Source: Sediminihaliea albiluteola
GTDB taxonomy: Bacteria > Pseudomonadota > Gammaproteobacteria > Pseudomonadales > Halieaceae
DNA length: 64,000 nt
Assembly (NCBI RefSeq): GCF_014077625.1
Contig: NZ_JACFXU010000013.1
Location: 868,001 to 932,000 of the forward strand
Direction: 5' to 3'
The position numbers and the translations under genes are program-made. Positions 17,835 through 26,914 of the stretch are shown piece by piece. The first letter of the stretch is position 1. Every line of letters starts with the position of its first letter. The notes beneath the pieces are model-generated. The model saw only the letters and a program-made list of their open reading frames with translations. It was not told the DNA's origin and ran no database searches.

Positions 17835-18980
17835 ATGATACCAAGAACAATTTTTACAGAAGAACACCGACAATTTCGTGACAGTGTGCGCAAATTTTTG
17901 CAAGAGGAAGCACTGCCCCATCATGATCAGTGGGAACTAGAGGGTCAGGTAAGCCGTGAGCTTTGGCAAAAAGCTGGTGCACAAGGGCTGTTGGCACCTT
18001 CCGTAACTGAACAATATGGCGGCGTTGGCGTCGACTACCTCTACAACACCATCATCAGTGAAGAAATCGCTCGTATGGGCTTGAGCGGCATCGGCTTCGG
18101 ACTGCACTCTGATATTGCAGTGCCTTACATTGAGCATCATGGCACAGAGCAGCAGAAGCAGAAATATCTCCCGGCTTGCTTAAGTGGCGAAATCATTACT
18201 GCTATCGCTATGACAGAACCGGGTACGGGCTCAGACCTGCAAGGAGTCAAAACGAGCGCAATACTCGATGGTGATGAGTATGTACTGAATGGCTCAAAAA
18301 CCTTTATCACAAATGGACAAATGGCTGATCTGGTTATTGTGGTCTGTAAAACCGATCCCTCAGCTGGAGCGCAAGGTATTAGCTTAATGCTAGTTGAAGC
18401 AGGAACTCCCGGCTTTCTCAAGGGAAGCAATCTCCATAAACTCGGCATGAAGGCCCAGGACACCTCAGAATTATTCTTCCAGGATGTGCGCATTCCCAAA
18501 GAAAACCTACTGGGAGAAGAAGGCAAAGGCTTTATCTATTTAATGCAAGAACTGCCGCAGGAACGTCTCGGTATTGCTGTATCAGCGGTGGCTAATGCTG
18601 AATCAGTGCTCGAGCAAACAGTTGCTTACGTCAAAGAACGAAAGGCCTTCGGTAAGCCGATTGCTGCCTTTCAAAATACGCAATTCAAGCTAGCTGAAAT
18701 GGATTCAAAACTTACGGCTATGCGGGTATTCATAGACCGCTGTATTGAGCTACATATTAAGGGCGCACTGGATGCAGTCAGCGCCTCCAAGGCCAAACTT
18801 CTGGCCACTGAGCTACAGTGTGAAGTGATCGATCAATGTTTACAGCTACACGGCGGTTACGGTTACATGTGGGAATACCCAGTAGCACGCGCTTACGCCG
18901 ATGCCAGGGTACAACGTATCTACGGTGGCACCAGCGAAGTGATGAAGCTAATTGTTGCTAGAAGCTTACTGGCTGATTAA
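17835..18980 (+). CDS. Acyl-CoA dehydrogenase, long-chain type (second)
   Basis: A 381-residue acyl-CoA dehydrogenase close in motif to long-chain acyl-CoA dehydrogenase. It has AMTEPGTGSDLQG, ELPQERLGIAV (the Glu here corresponds to the LCAD catalytic base), LHGGYGYMWEYPVARAYADA and RIYGGTSEVMK. It would oxidise fatty acyl-CoA to trans-2-enoyl-CoA, feeding electrons to ETF. TAGGA precedes the ATG by 9 nt. A 240-bp gap with its own inverted repeats separates it from the first dehydrogenase, so it may have its own promoter. Confidence 0.88.
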   Translation: MIPRTIFTEEHRQFRDSVRKFLQEEALPHHDQWELEGQVSRELWQKAGAQGLLAPSVTEQYGGVGVDYLYNTIISEEIARMGLSGIGFGLHSDIAVPYIEHHGTEQQKQKYLPACLSGEIITAIAMTEPGTGSDLQGVKTSAILDGDEYVLNGSKTFITNGQMADLVIVVCKTDPSAGAQGISLMLVEAGTPGFLKGSNLHKLGMKAQDTSELFFQDVRIPKENLLGEEGKGFIYLMQELPQERLGIAVSAVANAESVLEQTVAYVKERKAFGKPIAAFQNTQFKLAEMDSKLTAMRVFIDRCIELHIKGALDAVSASKAKLLATELQCEVIDQCLQLHGGYGYMWEYPVARAYADARVQRIYGGTSEVMKLIVARSLLAD

Positions 18981-19056
18981 TCCTGCTACAGGACCAAGTA
19001 CATCGCTTGATAGCCGCTTCAGCCAGCTAGGCTTTATGTCAATTGCACTGCCTTTT

Positions 19057-19086
19057 ACTAAGCTGCGGCCTGCGTCGCAGCTTAGT
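19057..19086 (+). terminator. Hairpin after second acyl-CoA dehydrogenase
   Basis: An 11-bp perfect stem (ACTAAGCTGCG at 19057-19067 with CGCAGCTTAGT at 19076-19086) and an 8-nt loop, 76 bp after the dehydrogenase stop. It is followed by CTCCTCCC rather than a T run, so termination may be inefficient. The remaining ~270-bp gap shows no gene. Confidence 0.5.
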
Positions 19087-19254
19087 CTCCTCCCATAGCT
19101 CGCCCTATTCCTCACTACACAGTGCCTATTATTCACTGACCAAGCTCTAGCTTGACTGTGGCTATTGGCGCAGCTGCTGGCAGAGTCTCAAAGTTCTAGT
19201 TAATTTCGCTACAATAGAGGCACTAGTCATTTATCTAGGGATCATAGCCTCACG

Positions 19255-19917
19255 ATGTTACTGCACCGTTTGTACTCCTTTCGCCGCTGTCCTTACGCAA
19301 TGCGGGCTCGACTTGGCATCTTGTTTGCCGAGCTGACTGTGGAGCTACGAGAGATAGTACTTAAAAATAAACCGGCTGAGATGCTGGCTATCAGCCCCAA
19401 AGGCACTGTGCCAGTACTAGAGCTGCTTGATGATAAGGGCCAGCATCAGGGCCTGATCGAAGAGAGTAAAGAAATTCTAGAGTGGGCGCTGCAAATCAAT
19501 GACCCACAGGGCCTGTTAAATACAGACTTACAGACTGCCAATACCTTGATCGAGCAAAACGACAATGAATTTAAACACTACTTGGATCGCTACAAATACG
19601 CTGATCGCTATCCGGAGCAATCTCAATCGGCGTACCGAGAGCAGGGCGAAGTGTTTTTGCAAGTGTTAGAAAAGCTATTGAGCAAAAACCACTACCTATT
19701 AGGCAAGCATATCAGCATTGCAGATATCGCCATCATGCCTTTTGTGCGTCAATTCGCCCATGTTGATCGGGAGGTTTTTTATCGCCTACCCTACCCTCAG
19801 CTACAGCAGTGGCTGAGAGATTGGCTAGAACACCCGCTATTCCTACAAGTCATGACCAAGTATCAGCCCTGGCAAGCAGGCGATGAACTGGTCGTATTTC
19901 CAACAGCTCACACTTGA
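19255..19917 (+). CDS. Glutathione S-transferase family protein
   Basis: A 220-residue GST-fold protein. The thioredoxin-like N-terminal domain starts LLHRLYSFRRCPYAMRAR, with a CPYA active-site Cys (Cys-type GST, glutaredoxin-like chemistry), and the cis-proline motif PKGTVPVLEL, then EESKEILEW for glutathione binding. The helical C-terminal domain has LLGKHISIADIAIMPFVRQF. Likely a cytoplasmic thiol transferase or detoxifying enzyme; substrate unknown. It is a single gene with its own upstream region. Confidence 0.85.
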   Translation: MLLHRLYSFRRCPYAMRARLGILFAELTVELREIVLKNKPAEMLAISPKGTVPVLELLDDKGQHQGLIEESKEILEWALQINDPQGLLNTDLQTANTLIEQNDNEFKHYLDRYKYADRYPEQSQSAYREQGEVFLQVLEKLLSKNHYLLGKHISIADIAIMPFVRQFAHVDREVFYRLPYPQLQQWLRDWLEHPLFLQVMTKYQPWQAGDELVVFPTAHT

Positions 19918-20034
19918 GCAAGTCGAAAGACTAGTGCTTAATCTATTGGCAAAATATTCACTGCCTTGGTCACAGCGACAGATTTCTGTATGTTCGGGCC
20001 GATTAAAAATATAAAGATCAGCGGAGAGCTTGAG

Positions 20035-21408
20035 ATGCAGCAGGATAGGAAAGCAGTAACAAAGCAGCTTTGTAAATTACAGAGGCTTAATTTCAAAGCC
20101 ATCTTAGCAGGATCGACTTTCTTTAAATCAAAGACTATTTCATTCTTTGCACACAGCAGCCTCAGGGCTGTTGTGCTGTTTGGGCTTAGTGTGAGCTTAG
20201 GCGCTGGGCAGGCCTTGGCTGAGCCCAAAGCCTATCCGGATGGCCATGGTGGCGAGGTGCTATTTCCTGAAGGGCATAGCTCATTTGCAGACGAGGTAGT
20301 GAGTTACTATAGCGGCACAAAAGAAGCGATTGAATCGGCGCGCAACCCTCAACAAGCTCTTGGCATTCCAAATTACGACGCTAAAAATGATAGTAACTAT
20401 GTATCACTCGGTTGTGGCGGCGAGCTGATTGTTAAGTTTAGCGATAATATTTTGATCGATGTGCCCGGACCGGACCTCTATGTATTCGAGATCGGGCCCT
20501 CGGTTGAACCTACTGCCCTAGCCATTTCTGCTGATGGTGAAAGCTGGACGCGGATCGGTCGCATTACAGGCGGCCGAGCGGATGTCGATATTGCTCCCTA
20601 TGTTAAGGCTGATGAAACCTTTCGCTATGTGAAACTGGTAGACCTGCGTGAGGACTGCAGAGGTAACTGGCCTGGAGCAGATATCGATGCTGTAGGCGCC
20701 ATTGGATCAGCGGAGCAGATCGCCCTAGATAGTGCTGTTTTATTTGCCAGCGGCCAATACGAATTACAATCTACCGCCTCTGCAGCGATCGATGCTGCAA
20801 TCGCCGGCATTGACCCCAAAGAACTGCAATCGATCGTGGTGGCCGGACATACTGACAACGTCGGCAGCGCCGAAATTAACCAAGAACTCTCGCAGAATCG
20901 TGCCACTGCTGTAGCACGCTATTTGATTGATTTTGCCAATTTCCCAGAAAAACACCTGAAGACCGAGGCCTGGGGCCTAACGCGGCCAATTGCCAGTAAC
21001 GACAGTGCAAAGGGCCGCGCACAAAACCGGCGAGTTGAAATAACGCTGCGCCGTTCACTAGCCGTAGATGCCGAAGCGACAGAACCGAGTGAAATCCTAG
21101 GACTTTGGACCGCAGCTGACATTGGCATCATCGAGTTGCGTCGAGAAAAAGGTGAGTTAGTGGGTGAATATACTAGTGATAACGGACGTATCCGGGGTGA
21201 AATGACCAGCGATACAGTATTAGAGGGCTACTGGATCGAAGATGGTTCCCGTCAGCGCTGCGACAGCGAAAAAGCGGGAAGCTACTACTGGGGCCGCCTA
21301 AAACTAGAGTTCGATTCTGCCGAGCTCGATAAATTTGAGGGCCAATGGAGCTATTGTGACAAAGACACTTGGCTGGGCAAGTGGCCCCAAGGTGAACGGA
21401 TTATTTAA
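20035..21408 (+). CDS. OmpA-family outer-envelope protein
   Basis: A 457-residue exported protein. It has a long basic N terminus and a signal sequence ending SLGAGQALA. Residues about 65-235 form a domain rich in beta structure (ISADGESWTRIG, RYVKLVDLREDC) that resembles the beta-sandwich binding domains of secreted proteins. Residues about 245-345 are an OmpA-like peptidoglycan-binding domain (VVAGHTDNVGSAEINQELS, GRAQNRRVEI). A Trp-rich C-terminal region follows (GYWIEDGSRQRC, GRLKLEFDSAE). It probably anchors to peptidoglycan on the periplasmic side. The ATG at 20035 is chosen because GGAG lies 8 nt before it. The RcnB-like gene follows at 49 bp. Confidence 0.78.
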   Translation: MQQDRKAVTKQLCKLQRLNFKAILAGSTFFKSKTISFFAHSSLRAVVLFGLSVSLGAGQALAEPKAYPDGHGGEVLFPEGHSSFADEVVSYYSGTKEAIESARNPQQALGIPNYDAKNDSNYVSLGCGGELIVKFSDNILIDVPGPDLYVFEIGPSVEPTALAISADGESWTRIGRITGGRADVDIAPYVKADETFRYVKLVDLREDCRGNWPGADIDAVGAIGSAEQIALDSAVLFASGQYELQSTASAAIDAAIAGIDPKELQSIVVAGHTDNVGSAEINQELSQNRATAVARYLIDFANFPEKHLKTEAWGLTRPIASNDSAKGRAQNRRVEITLRRSLAVDAEATEPSEILGLWTAADIGIIELRREKGELVGEYTSDNGRIRGEMTSDTVLEGYWIEDGSRQRCDSEKAGSYYWGRLKLEFDSAELDKFEGQWSYCDKDTWLGKWPQGERII

Positions 21409-21457
21409 ACCCGCTGATATCCTATAAAACCCGCATCTTTCTTTAGGAAAGGAAATA

Positions 21458-21940
21458 ATGATTCATATGATGCTAAAACTTAGCGTTTCTATAGGCCTCA
21501 TAACGCTTGCAGCCTTCCCATCCTTCGCTGATAAGCCAAAATCCCTGGCTAATACTGGGAGCAACAACTATGAGCAGCGCTCTACAGCTGCTTCAGCTTC
21601 GAGTAGCAAGCAAGCTCAACACCTAAGCTACTTCAACCATGACCGCCAAGCAATTATCCGATCTTATTATTCTCAGAACACTAAAACCAAAAAATGCCCG
21701 CCAGGCTTAGCTAAAAAAAATAATGGCTGTCAACCGCCGGGACAAATCAAGCAATGGAAAAAAGGCCAGCGACTACCCGGTGACCTTGTTTACTATGACC
21801 TGCCTAAGGCCTTGATCGATCGCCTCGGCCGCAGCCCAGAAGGGCACAAACTCATACGGGTCGGCAGTGATTTACTCCTCATTAATATGGCTAGTGGAGT
21901 AATAATCGATGCTCTGGAAGATCTTGATGGGCTATTTTAA
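21458..21940 (+). CDS. RcnB/CigR-like periplasmic protein
   Basis: A 160-residue secreted protein (signal peptide MLKLSVSIGLITLAAFPSFA, cleaved before DKP). The C-terminal half carries the RcnB/CigR-type domain: CPPGLAKKNNGCQPPGQIK, then LPGDLVYYDLP and GHKLIRVGSDLLLINMASG. The family includes periplasmic RcnB (nickel/cobalt homeostasis) and CigR; which role applies here is unknown. The Ser/Gln-rich middle looks disordered. AAGGAAAT precedes the ATG. It probably forms a transcription unit with the OmpA-family gene. Confidence 0.78.
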   Translation: MIHMMLKLSVSIGLITLAAFPSFADKPKSLANTGSNNYEQRSTAASASSSKQAQHLSYFNHDRQAIIRSYYSQNTKTKKCPPGLAKKNNGCQPPGQIKQWKKGQRLPGDLVYYDLPKALIDRLGRSPEGHKLIRVGSDLLLINMASGVIIDALEDLDGLF

Positions 21941-22052
21941 ACCCTTACTTGACCGCGACTCAGCGTCGCCCTAAGCAGAAACCGTGCCGCTCTGACTTGG
22001 CTTAGGCCATTAGGCAACTCGGCCATACTGTGCAAGAGGAAACACTGCGCCA

Positions 22053-22412
22053 ATGAATACGAGAAAGAAACAACAGGATGCGAGCATCCACTCGGCTTTG
22101 GAGAAATCCGCCCGACTCAGCGCCGATATACTGAGCCGTTGCCTAGTGCAAAATAGTGACTACTTCCGAGTTAACTCGCAACTGCTGACAAAAGTGCAAG
22201 AACGATTGCAGCGAGGACAGGAGCTCAGCCGCTCGGGTAATTATCGAGTGGCAAGTATCGTCCAGCGGCATGCCATCGATCTGATCTTGCAGGAAAACCA
22301 CAAGCTGTTCAAAGATGATGAATCTCTGCGAAAAGCGCTTTTAGCCTATCGAGATCACTACGACCATAGCGTGCTTCCACTAGCTGAACAGTCTAACTCT
22401 GGCGTCTCATAA
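22053..22412 (+). CDS. Hypothetical protein, helical
   Basis: A 119-residue, highly charged, mostly helical soluble protein with no signal peptide or membrane span. I do not recognise its family. It contains DILSRCLVQNSDYFRVNSQ, QERLQRGQELSRSGNYRVAS and VQRHAIDLILQENHKLF. AGAGGA lies 12 nt upstream of the ATG, a little far. It follows the RcnB-like gene by 112 bp on the same strand. Codon use looks like its neighbours, supporting a real gene. Confidence 0.55.
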   Translation: MNTRKKQQDASIHSALEKSARLSADILSRCLVQNSDYFRVNSQLLTKVQERLQRGQELSRSGNYRVASIVQRHAIDLILQENHKLFKDDESLRKALLAYRDHYDHSVLPLAEQSNSGVS

Positions 22413-22486
22413 AGCCTTGCTGGAGCAGAAAAATCTATACGCCCAAGCAATAGCAGAGCCGATGTTACTTTTATAAAAGCAGTCTT

Positions 22487-22511
22487 CAGCTAAAGTAGTA
22501 TTCTTTAGCTG
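22487..22511 (+). terminator. Hairpin downstream of hypothetical gene
   Basis: A 9-bp perfect stem (CAGCTAAAG at 22487-22495, CTTTAGCTG at 22503-22511) with a 7-nt loop, 75 bp after the hypothetical gene. A second, smaller palindrome (TTTGCC-TTG-GGCAAA, 22539-22553) follows. Neither is followed by a T tract. The 297-bp gap shows nothing else. Confidence 0.35.
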
Positions 22512-22709
22512 CTAAGTTGCTATATTTACTGTAACTCTTTTGCCTTGGGCAAAGGCTAAAGCTTGCGCCTTCTTATTATGGCAAAGATGGTAACTAGCAT
22601 TACAGCCAGCTGCACTTAACAGGTGATGCTAGGGCTATACCTGATGAGCATTGTTCATCGCTAGTTATAACAGTAGTAGTTCCATATTCTAATAAAAAGG
22701 ATGGATAAA

Positions 22710-24287
22710 ATGATGGGCATGAAAGGTCTTGTTATAGTTTCAGCAGTGATGCTGCCTATAATTCTGTCGGCTTGTTCCGACAGCAGTGATAGGCGCCCGA
22801 GCGAAGTAGTAGCTAATCCCTGCGTGGGGGTTGAGACAACATCGAGTCGCTTATTTTTACAGCAGGTCAGCAGCGACTCAGCAATCGTAAAGTGGCGTGG
22901 AGATGCATCAGAGCTTTGCTTCGGTAGCGATCCATCTAAGCTGCAGCATTTGGTCGATGCGCAAGAAACCGCCGGCGAGCACAAAGAAGCGCTACTTAGC
23001 GGCTTAAGCCCAGATACTCGCTACTACTACTCTATAGGCGCTGCAGCCACAGCCCCAGAGGGACAGTTTTTCAACTCCTCCCCGCTGTCAGGTAAGCTAC
23101 CTAAGGATGGCAATACTCGCATTTGGCTGGTCGGTGACTCTGGCACTGGCGGTGACGATGAGCGCGAGGCTCACGAGGGTGAGGCTGCTGCAGTAAGAGA
23201 TGGCATGCTGACATTTGTAGAGCAGAGCGGAGGCGAAGCGGTCGACCTATTTATCATGCTAGGGGACAACGCTTACGAGGTCGGCAGCGATTTAAACTAC
23301 CAACAAGCGGTGTTTGAAACCTACCCAAGTATACTGAAAACCACGCCCTTATGGCCCACCATTGGCAATCATGAAATGGGCGCCGGCCAACTGGACTTGT
23401 GTGCCTATGTGGAGATCCCCTGTGGCAACTCATTCCTATTTCATGGTGGCGTTAGCACTAGCGCTGAACCAGAGCAGTGGATTGAAGAAGAAGGGGCGGC
23501 ACCCACACTGATGCCCTACTTGGATATCTTTACGCTGCCAACAGCTGCAGAAGTTGGCGGCGTAGCCAGTGGCACCGAGCAATACTATTCTTTTGATTAC
23601 GCTAACGTACATATTGTCAGTCTCGACTCACAACTGACAGCTAGAGATGAACAACAGCGCGCCACTATGCGCCAGTGGCTGATCGACGATCTCGCCAGCA
23701 ATACACTTGACTGGACCGTAGTAATTTTCCACCACCCACCCTATTCAAAGGGCGCTAACCACGACTCTGACCAGACAGAAAACAATCCCATCGACCGACC
23801 CATGTGGGATATGCGCAATGAGTTTGTGCCTATCTTTGAACAATACGGTGTCGACGTAGTCTACAGCGGCCACTCTCACTCCTATGAGCGCAGTTACTAT
23901 CTACGGGGGCACTTAGGTACTTCGGATACTTTCTCAGCTGCACAGCACGCCGAATTAATAGACGGTGACCCTACTCGCCCCTCACTTGGACAAGGCGATC
24001 ACCGCTACGCTCAGCTCAGCCCCAGCAGCGGCGGCATCAACGATCGCGTAGTGTACTCAGTCGCTGGCAATAGCGGTAAAGCCGATAGTAATTCAGGCGC
24101 AACAAAGCCCGAACAGTGGCTTCGCCACGCCGCTCATATAAGACAAGAGGCCGACAGCTTGGAAGATAAACGTCACGGCCTAGCGGTCATCGGCTCTGTC
24201 ATCATAGATGCAGGCGAGCACGAGTTAAGAGCTAATTTTATTGATCATAATGGCACGGTACTCGATCACTTTATCATTACGCGTTAG
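22710..24287 (+). CDS. Metallophosphoesterase lipoprotein (purple acid phosphatase-like)
   Basis: A ~525-residue predicted lipoprotein: the lipobox LSAC gives Cys22. A fibronectin-III-like domain comes first (VSSDSAIVKWRGDASELCFG, LSPDTRYYYSIG), as in purple acid phosphatases. The calcineurin-like dimetal site follows, with all blocks: WLVGDSGTGG, IMLGDNAYEVGSD, IGNHEMG, VIFHHPPYSKG and YSGHSHSYER. It likely hydrolyses phosphate esters at the cell envelope, perhaps for phosphate supply. AAGG lies right against the ATG at 22701, so the ATG at 22710, 9 nt away, is preferred. The TPR gene follows after a hairpin. Confidence 0.85.
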   Translation: MMGMKGLVIVSAVMLPIILSACSDSSDRRPSEVVANPCVGVETTSSRLFLQQVSSDSAIVKWRGDASELCFGSDPSKLQHLVDAQETAGEHKEALLSGLSPDTRYYYSIGAAATAPEGQFFNSSPLSGKLPKDGNTRIWLVGDSGTGGDDEREAHEGEAAAVRDGMLTFVEQSGGEAVDLFIMLGDNAYEVGSDLNYQQAVFETYPSILKTTPLWPTIGNHEMGAGQLDLCAYVEIPCGNSFLFHGGVSTSAEPEQWIEEEGAAPTLMPYLDIFTLPTAAEVGGVASGTEQYYSFDYANVHIVSLDSQLTARDEQQRATMRQWLIDDLASNTLDWTVVIFHHPPYSKGANHDSDQTENNPIDRPMWDMRNEFVPIFEQYGVDVVYSGHSHSYERSYYLRGHLGTSDTFSAAQHAELIDGDPTRPSLGQGDHRYAQLSPSSGGINDRVVYSVAGNSGKADSNSGATKPEQWLRHAAHIRQEADSLEDKRHGLAVIGSVIIDAGEHELRANFIDHNGTVLDHFIITR

Positions 24288-24297
24288 CTACTCTTCT

Positions 24298-24320
24298 GGG
24301 CCGCGCCGGCTGCGCGGCCC
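24298..24320 (+). terminator. GC-rich hairpin between phosphoesterase and TPR genes
   Basis: GGGCCGCGC at 24298-24306 pairs perfectly with GCGCGGCCC at 24312-24320 around a 5-nt loop, starting 10 bp after the phosphoesterase stop. The trailing sequence GCACTTTACT is only mildly T-rich. It may separate, or reduce read-through into, the TPR gene. Confidence 0.6.
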
Positions 24321-24349
24321 GCACTTTACTCTCTACAAAGGCCTTGAAT

Positions 24350-25180
24350 ATGTCTATGTTTACGCCTAGCAAATTTGCAGCATTCATTTGCCTAGCTATC
24401 GTATCGAGTCCTTTGTGGAGTCACCCTGGAGTAGATGATCTAATCCATCGTTTGAGTCACATGATTGAGCATAAGCCAGAGCGTTACGAGCTCTATATCC
24501 GTCGCGGTCTGGCCTACTCCGACAATGCCCAATACCAGCTAGCTTTAGCTGATTACCGCAAAGCCGCTGCCTTGAGTAGCCCTGAAGCACTTGATCACGA
24601 TGTGGGGGTTGTGTATTACCGCATGGGTGAACTTGAACAAGCTTTGCGGCACTTCGATGCCTTCTTAGCGCAGGCACCGAAAAGCTACCCCAGCTACGAA
24701 TACCGGGCTAGAGTGAAACGCGACATGGGTGACTACCACGGCGCTATTGCCGATTTAACACAGTACTTCAGATTAAACGACAGCCCCAATCCCGGCCATT
24801 ATGTCAGCGCCGCCGACATGCTCCTTGAGCTCGAGGCTAATGGCCCTGAGTCCGCCCTACAACTACTTGATGAAGGCCTGGAAAAAATCGGAGTCGTGCC
24901 GCAATTGCAACGCAAAGCGATCGCCATAGAGCGCGCAAGAGGCCGCAAAGACCTTGCGCTTGAACGCCTTCAAACACTTGAGTCGGTGCTTAGTTCCAGT
25001 CCTAGCTGGCAGCTCGATATGGCAGAGCTGTTGATTGACTCAAAACGACATGGCGAGGCGGCGAACTTACTCAAAACGGCACAAGCGAAACTTGAGAAGC
25101 TCAGAAGCACCCCTGCGCGAATCGAGTTATTCAAGTCAATTGCCGCATTAGAATCAAGAATTAAGGAAGAAAACTCTTAA
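24350..25180 (+). CDS. Exported tetratricopeptide repeat protein
   Basis: A ~276-residue protein with a signal peptide (ends SSPLWS). Three to four TPR units are visible: RYELYIRRGLAYSDNAQYQL, LDHDVGVVYYRMGELEQALR, YPSYEYRARVKRDMGDYHGA. A longer helical C-terminal tail follows. TPRs mediate protein contacts, so it may partner with the phosphoesterase encoded just upstream; this is inference from position only. AAAGG lies 8 nt before the ATG at 24350. A TTG six bases earlier is less likely. Confidence 0.78.
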   Translation: MSMFTPSKFAAFICLAIVSSPLWSHPGVDDLIHRLSHMIEHKPERYELYIRRGLAYSDNAQYQLALADYRKAAALSSPEALDHDVGVVYYRMGELEQALRHFDAFLAQAPKSYPSYEYRARVKRDMGDYHGAIADLTQYFRLNDSPNPGHYVSAADMLLELEANGPESALQLLDEGLEKIGVVPQLQRKAIAIERARGRKDLALERLQTLESVLSSSPSWQLDMAELLIDSKRHGEAANLLKTAQAKLEKLRSTPARIELFKSIAALESRIKEENS

Positions 25181-25271
25181 CAAGCCACACTAGTATAGCA
25201 GCTAGCACAGAGAAGCAGCTGAGCCTGTCGCTTGCTGCTCTAGGCTGGAGCCGAATTTTTCATTGTTTTAA

Positions 25272-26282
25272 TCAGACTGTCAGCACAATCTTGCCGATAT
25301 GAGCACTGCTCTCCATCAGGCTGTGGGCCGCAGTGGCTTCGGCTAAAGGAAAGTGCTGGTGTATGACCGGTTTAATGCGCCCCGCTGCTATCAGCGGCCA
25401 AACATGCTCTAGCAGTTGTGTGGCAATAGCCGCTTTGGCCGCTGCGCTTTGTGGACGCAGCATGGAACCCGTTAAGCTTAAGCGCTTTAATAAAACCATG
25501 GCTAAATTAATTTCGGCTTTGTGACCTTGCAGAAAAGCGATATTAACCACACGGCCGTCCATCGCTGCCACTGAGAGGTTGCGATTGAGGTAATCGCCAC
25601 CGACCATATCGAGGATGACATCGACACCGCGATTCTCAGTGAGCTCCTGAAGGACAGCGACAAAATCTTCGCTGCGGTAGTTCACTGCCCGCTCAGCACC
25701 AAGCGCTTCGCAGGCGCGACATTTTTCCTCGCTTCCAGCTGTAGCATAGACCCGAGACCCTAGCGCCTTCGCCATCTGTATTGCTGTCACGCCAATGCCA
25801 GAACTGCCACCGTGTACTAATAAACTCTCCCCTGCTTGCAGCCCAGCACGGTCGTACAAGTTACTCCATACGGTAAAGAAAGTTTCTGGCAAGCTAGCTG
25901 CAGCAAGGTAATCTAAGCCTTCGGGAATAGGCAGGCACTGCCCCTGCGGCGCTGTGACATAAGCTGCATAGCCACCGCCGTTGGTCAAGGCGCAGACAGA
26001 ATCCCCTACGCGCCACTGACTCACCCCTTCAGCCACCGCAAGCACCTCTCCAGCCACTTCTAAACCGGGTAAATCGGAGGCACCTGGCGGCGGTGGGTAG
26101 AGGCCTTGGCGCTGCGCCACATCGGGGCGGTTCACACCGGCTGCGGCAACTTTAATCAAAACCTCGCCGACACCAGGCTGCGGTAGGTCTCGCTGCGCCA
26201 GCCGCAGTACCTCTGGGCCACCTGGGGCAGAAATTTCTACGCAAGACATAGTTTTGGGTAGAGTGTGGCTCGCTGTCCTCAT
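25272..26282 (-). CDS. NAD(P)H:quinone oxidoreductase, zinc-independent MDR family (PIG3-like)
   Basis: A 336-residue medium-chain dehydrogenase/reductase. It has the PIG3/Qor motifs: AAGVNRPDVAQRQGLYPPPPG near the N terminus, the dinucleotide-binding HGGSSGIGVTAIQMAKALG, and VDVILDMVGGDYLNRN. Structural zinc Cys residues are absent, as expected for this branch. It probably reduces quinones with NADPH. The ATG at 26282 is preferred since AGAGG lies 7 nt before it; an ATG six bases earlier is also in frame. Single gene. Confidence 0.88.
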   Translation of the reverse strand: MRTASHTLPKTMSCVEISAPGGPEVLRLAQRDLPQPGVGEVLIKVAAAGVNRPDVAQRQGLYPPPPGASDLPGLEVAGEVLAVAEGVSQWRVGDSVCALTNGGGYAAYVTAPQGQCLPIPEGLDYLAAASLPETFFTVWSNLYDRAGLQAGESLLVHGGSSGIGVTAIQMAKALGSRVYATAGSEEKCRACEALGAERAVNYRSEDFVAVLQELTENRGVDVILDMVGGDYLNRNLSVAAMDGRVVNIAFLQGHKAEINLAMVLLKRLSLTGSMLRPQSAAAKAAIATQLLEHVWPLIAAGRIKPVIHQHFPLAEATAAHSLMESSAHIGKIVLTV

Positions 26283-26371
26283 CCTCATTCCTCTAAGGCG
26301 CTGTAAGTGAGTGCTTGCAGCGCCACTCTTAAACTCTCTTAGCCTTACCAGCTTGTAGCACTAAGCTATGT

Positions 26372-26791
26372 TTACTTGTTGAAAAACGAAGTGGCTGCGC
26401 TCATTAAGCCACCGATACCACCGGCGGCGTCTAACAAGCTACCACCACTGCTGGCTTTGTCCATCAGCTGAGGTAAGACATCAGATAGACCTTCTGCGGC
26501 AGTTTCTGGCTCTGTGCCAACTGAGCTAGCAAAATCTGCCACTTTACTCTTACCGAGTAAGTCAAAAATACTCTGGGCAGATACCGGCGCATTAGCCCCA
26601 TCTCCCAGCCAAGTGCCAAGCACTGACTCTAAACCGCCACTCTCAGCCATACGACCCGCCAAACCTGCCAAATCCAGATTGCCTTTACCGTCGCCTAAGA
26701 GTTGGGATAAAGCGCCGCTAATGCTGTCTAAATCCACATTCAAACCAAGTTTTTCGGACAGTAACTCTGCGCCCATCTTTATTAAATCCAT
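26372..26791 (-). CDS. YidB-like DUF937 family protein
   Basis: A 139-residue Gly/Ser/Leu-rich protein resembling E. coli YidB (132 residues). Motifs include LLSEKLGLNVDLDSISGALS, GLESVLGTWLGDGANAPVS and DVLPQLMDKASSGGSLLDAA. The family's role is not established. AAGGAG is 7 nt from the ATG at 26791 and only 1 nt from an ATG at 26797, so the former is chosen. Confidence 0.8.
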   Translation of the reverse strand: MDLIKMGAELLSEKLGLNVDLDSISGALSQLLGDGKGNLDLAGLAGRMAESGGLESVLGTWLGDGANAPVSAQSIFDLLGKSKVADFASSVGTEPETAAEGLSDVLPQLMDKASSGGSLLDAAGGIGGLMSAATSFFNK

Positions 26792-26914
26792 TGTCATACT
26801 CCTTCACTGTACTTTGACTGTCTTTGCTCTGTATTGATTGTTAATAGTCACATTATAGAGGCAGCGAGAGATAGCTCTATCACTCTACTGCTCACCATCA
26901 AGCTCAGGCCGAGC

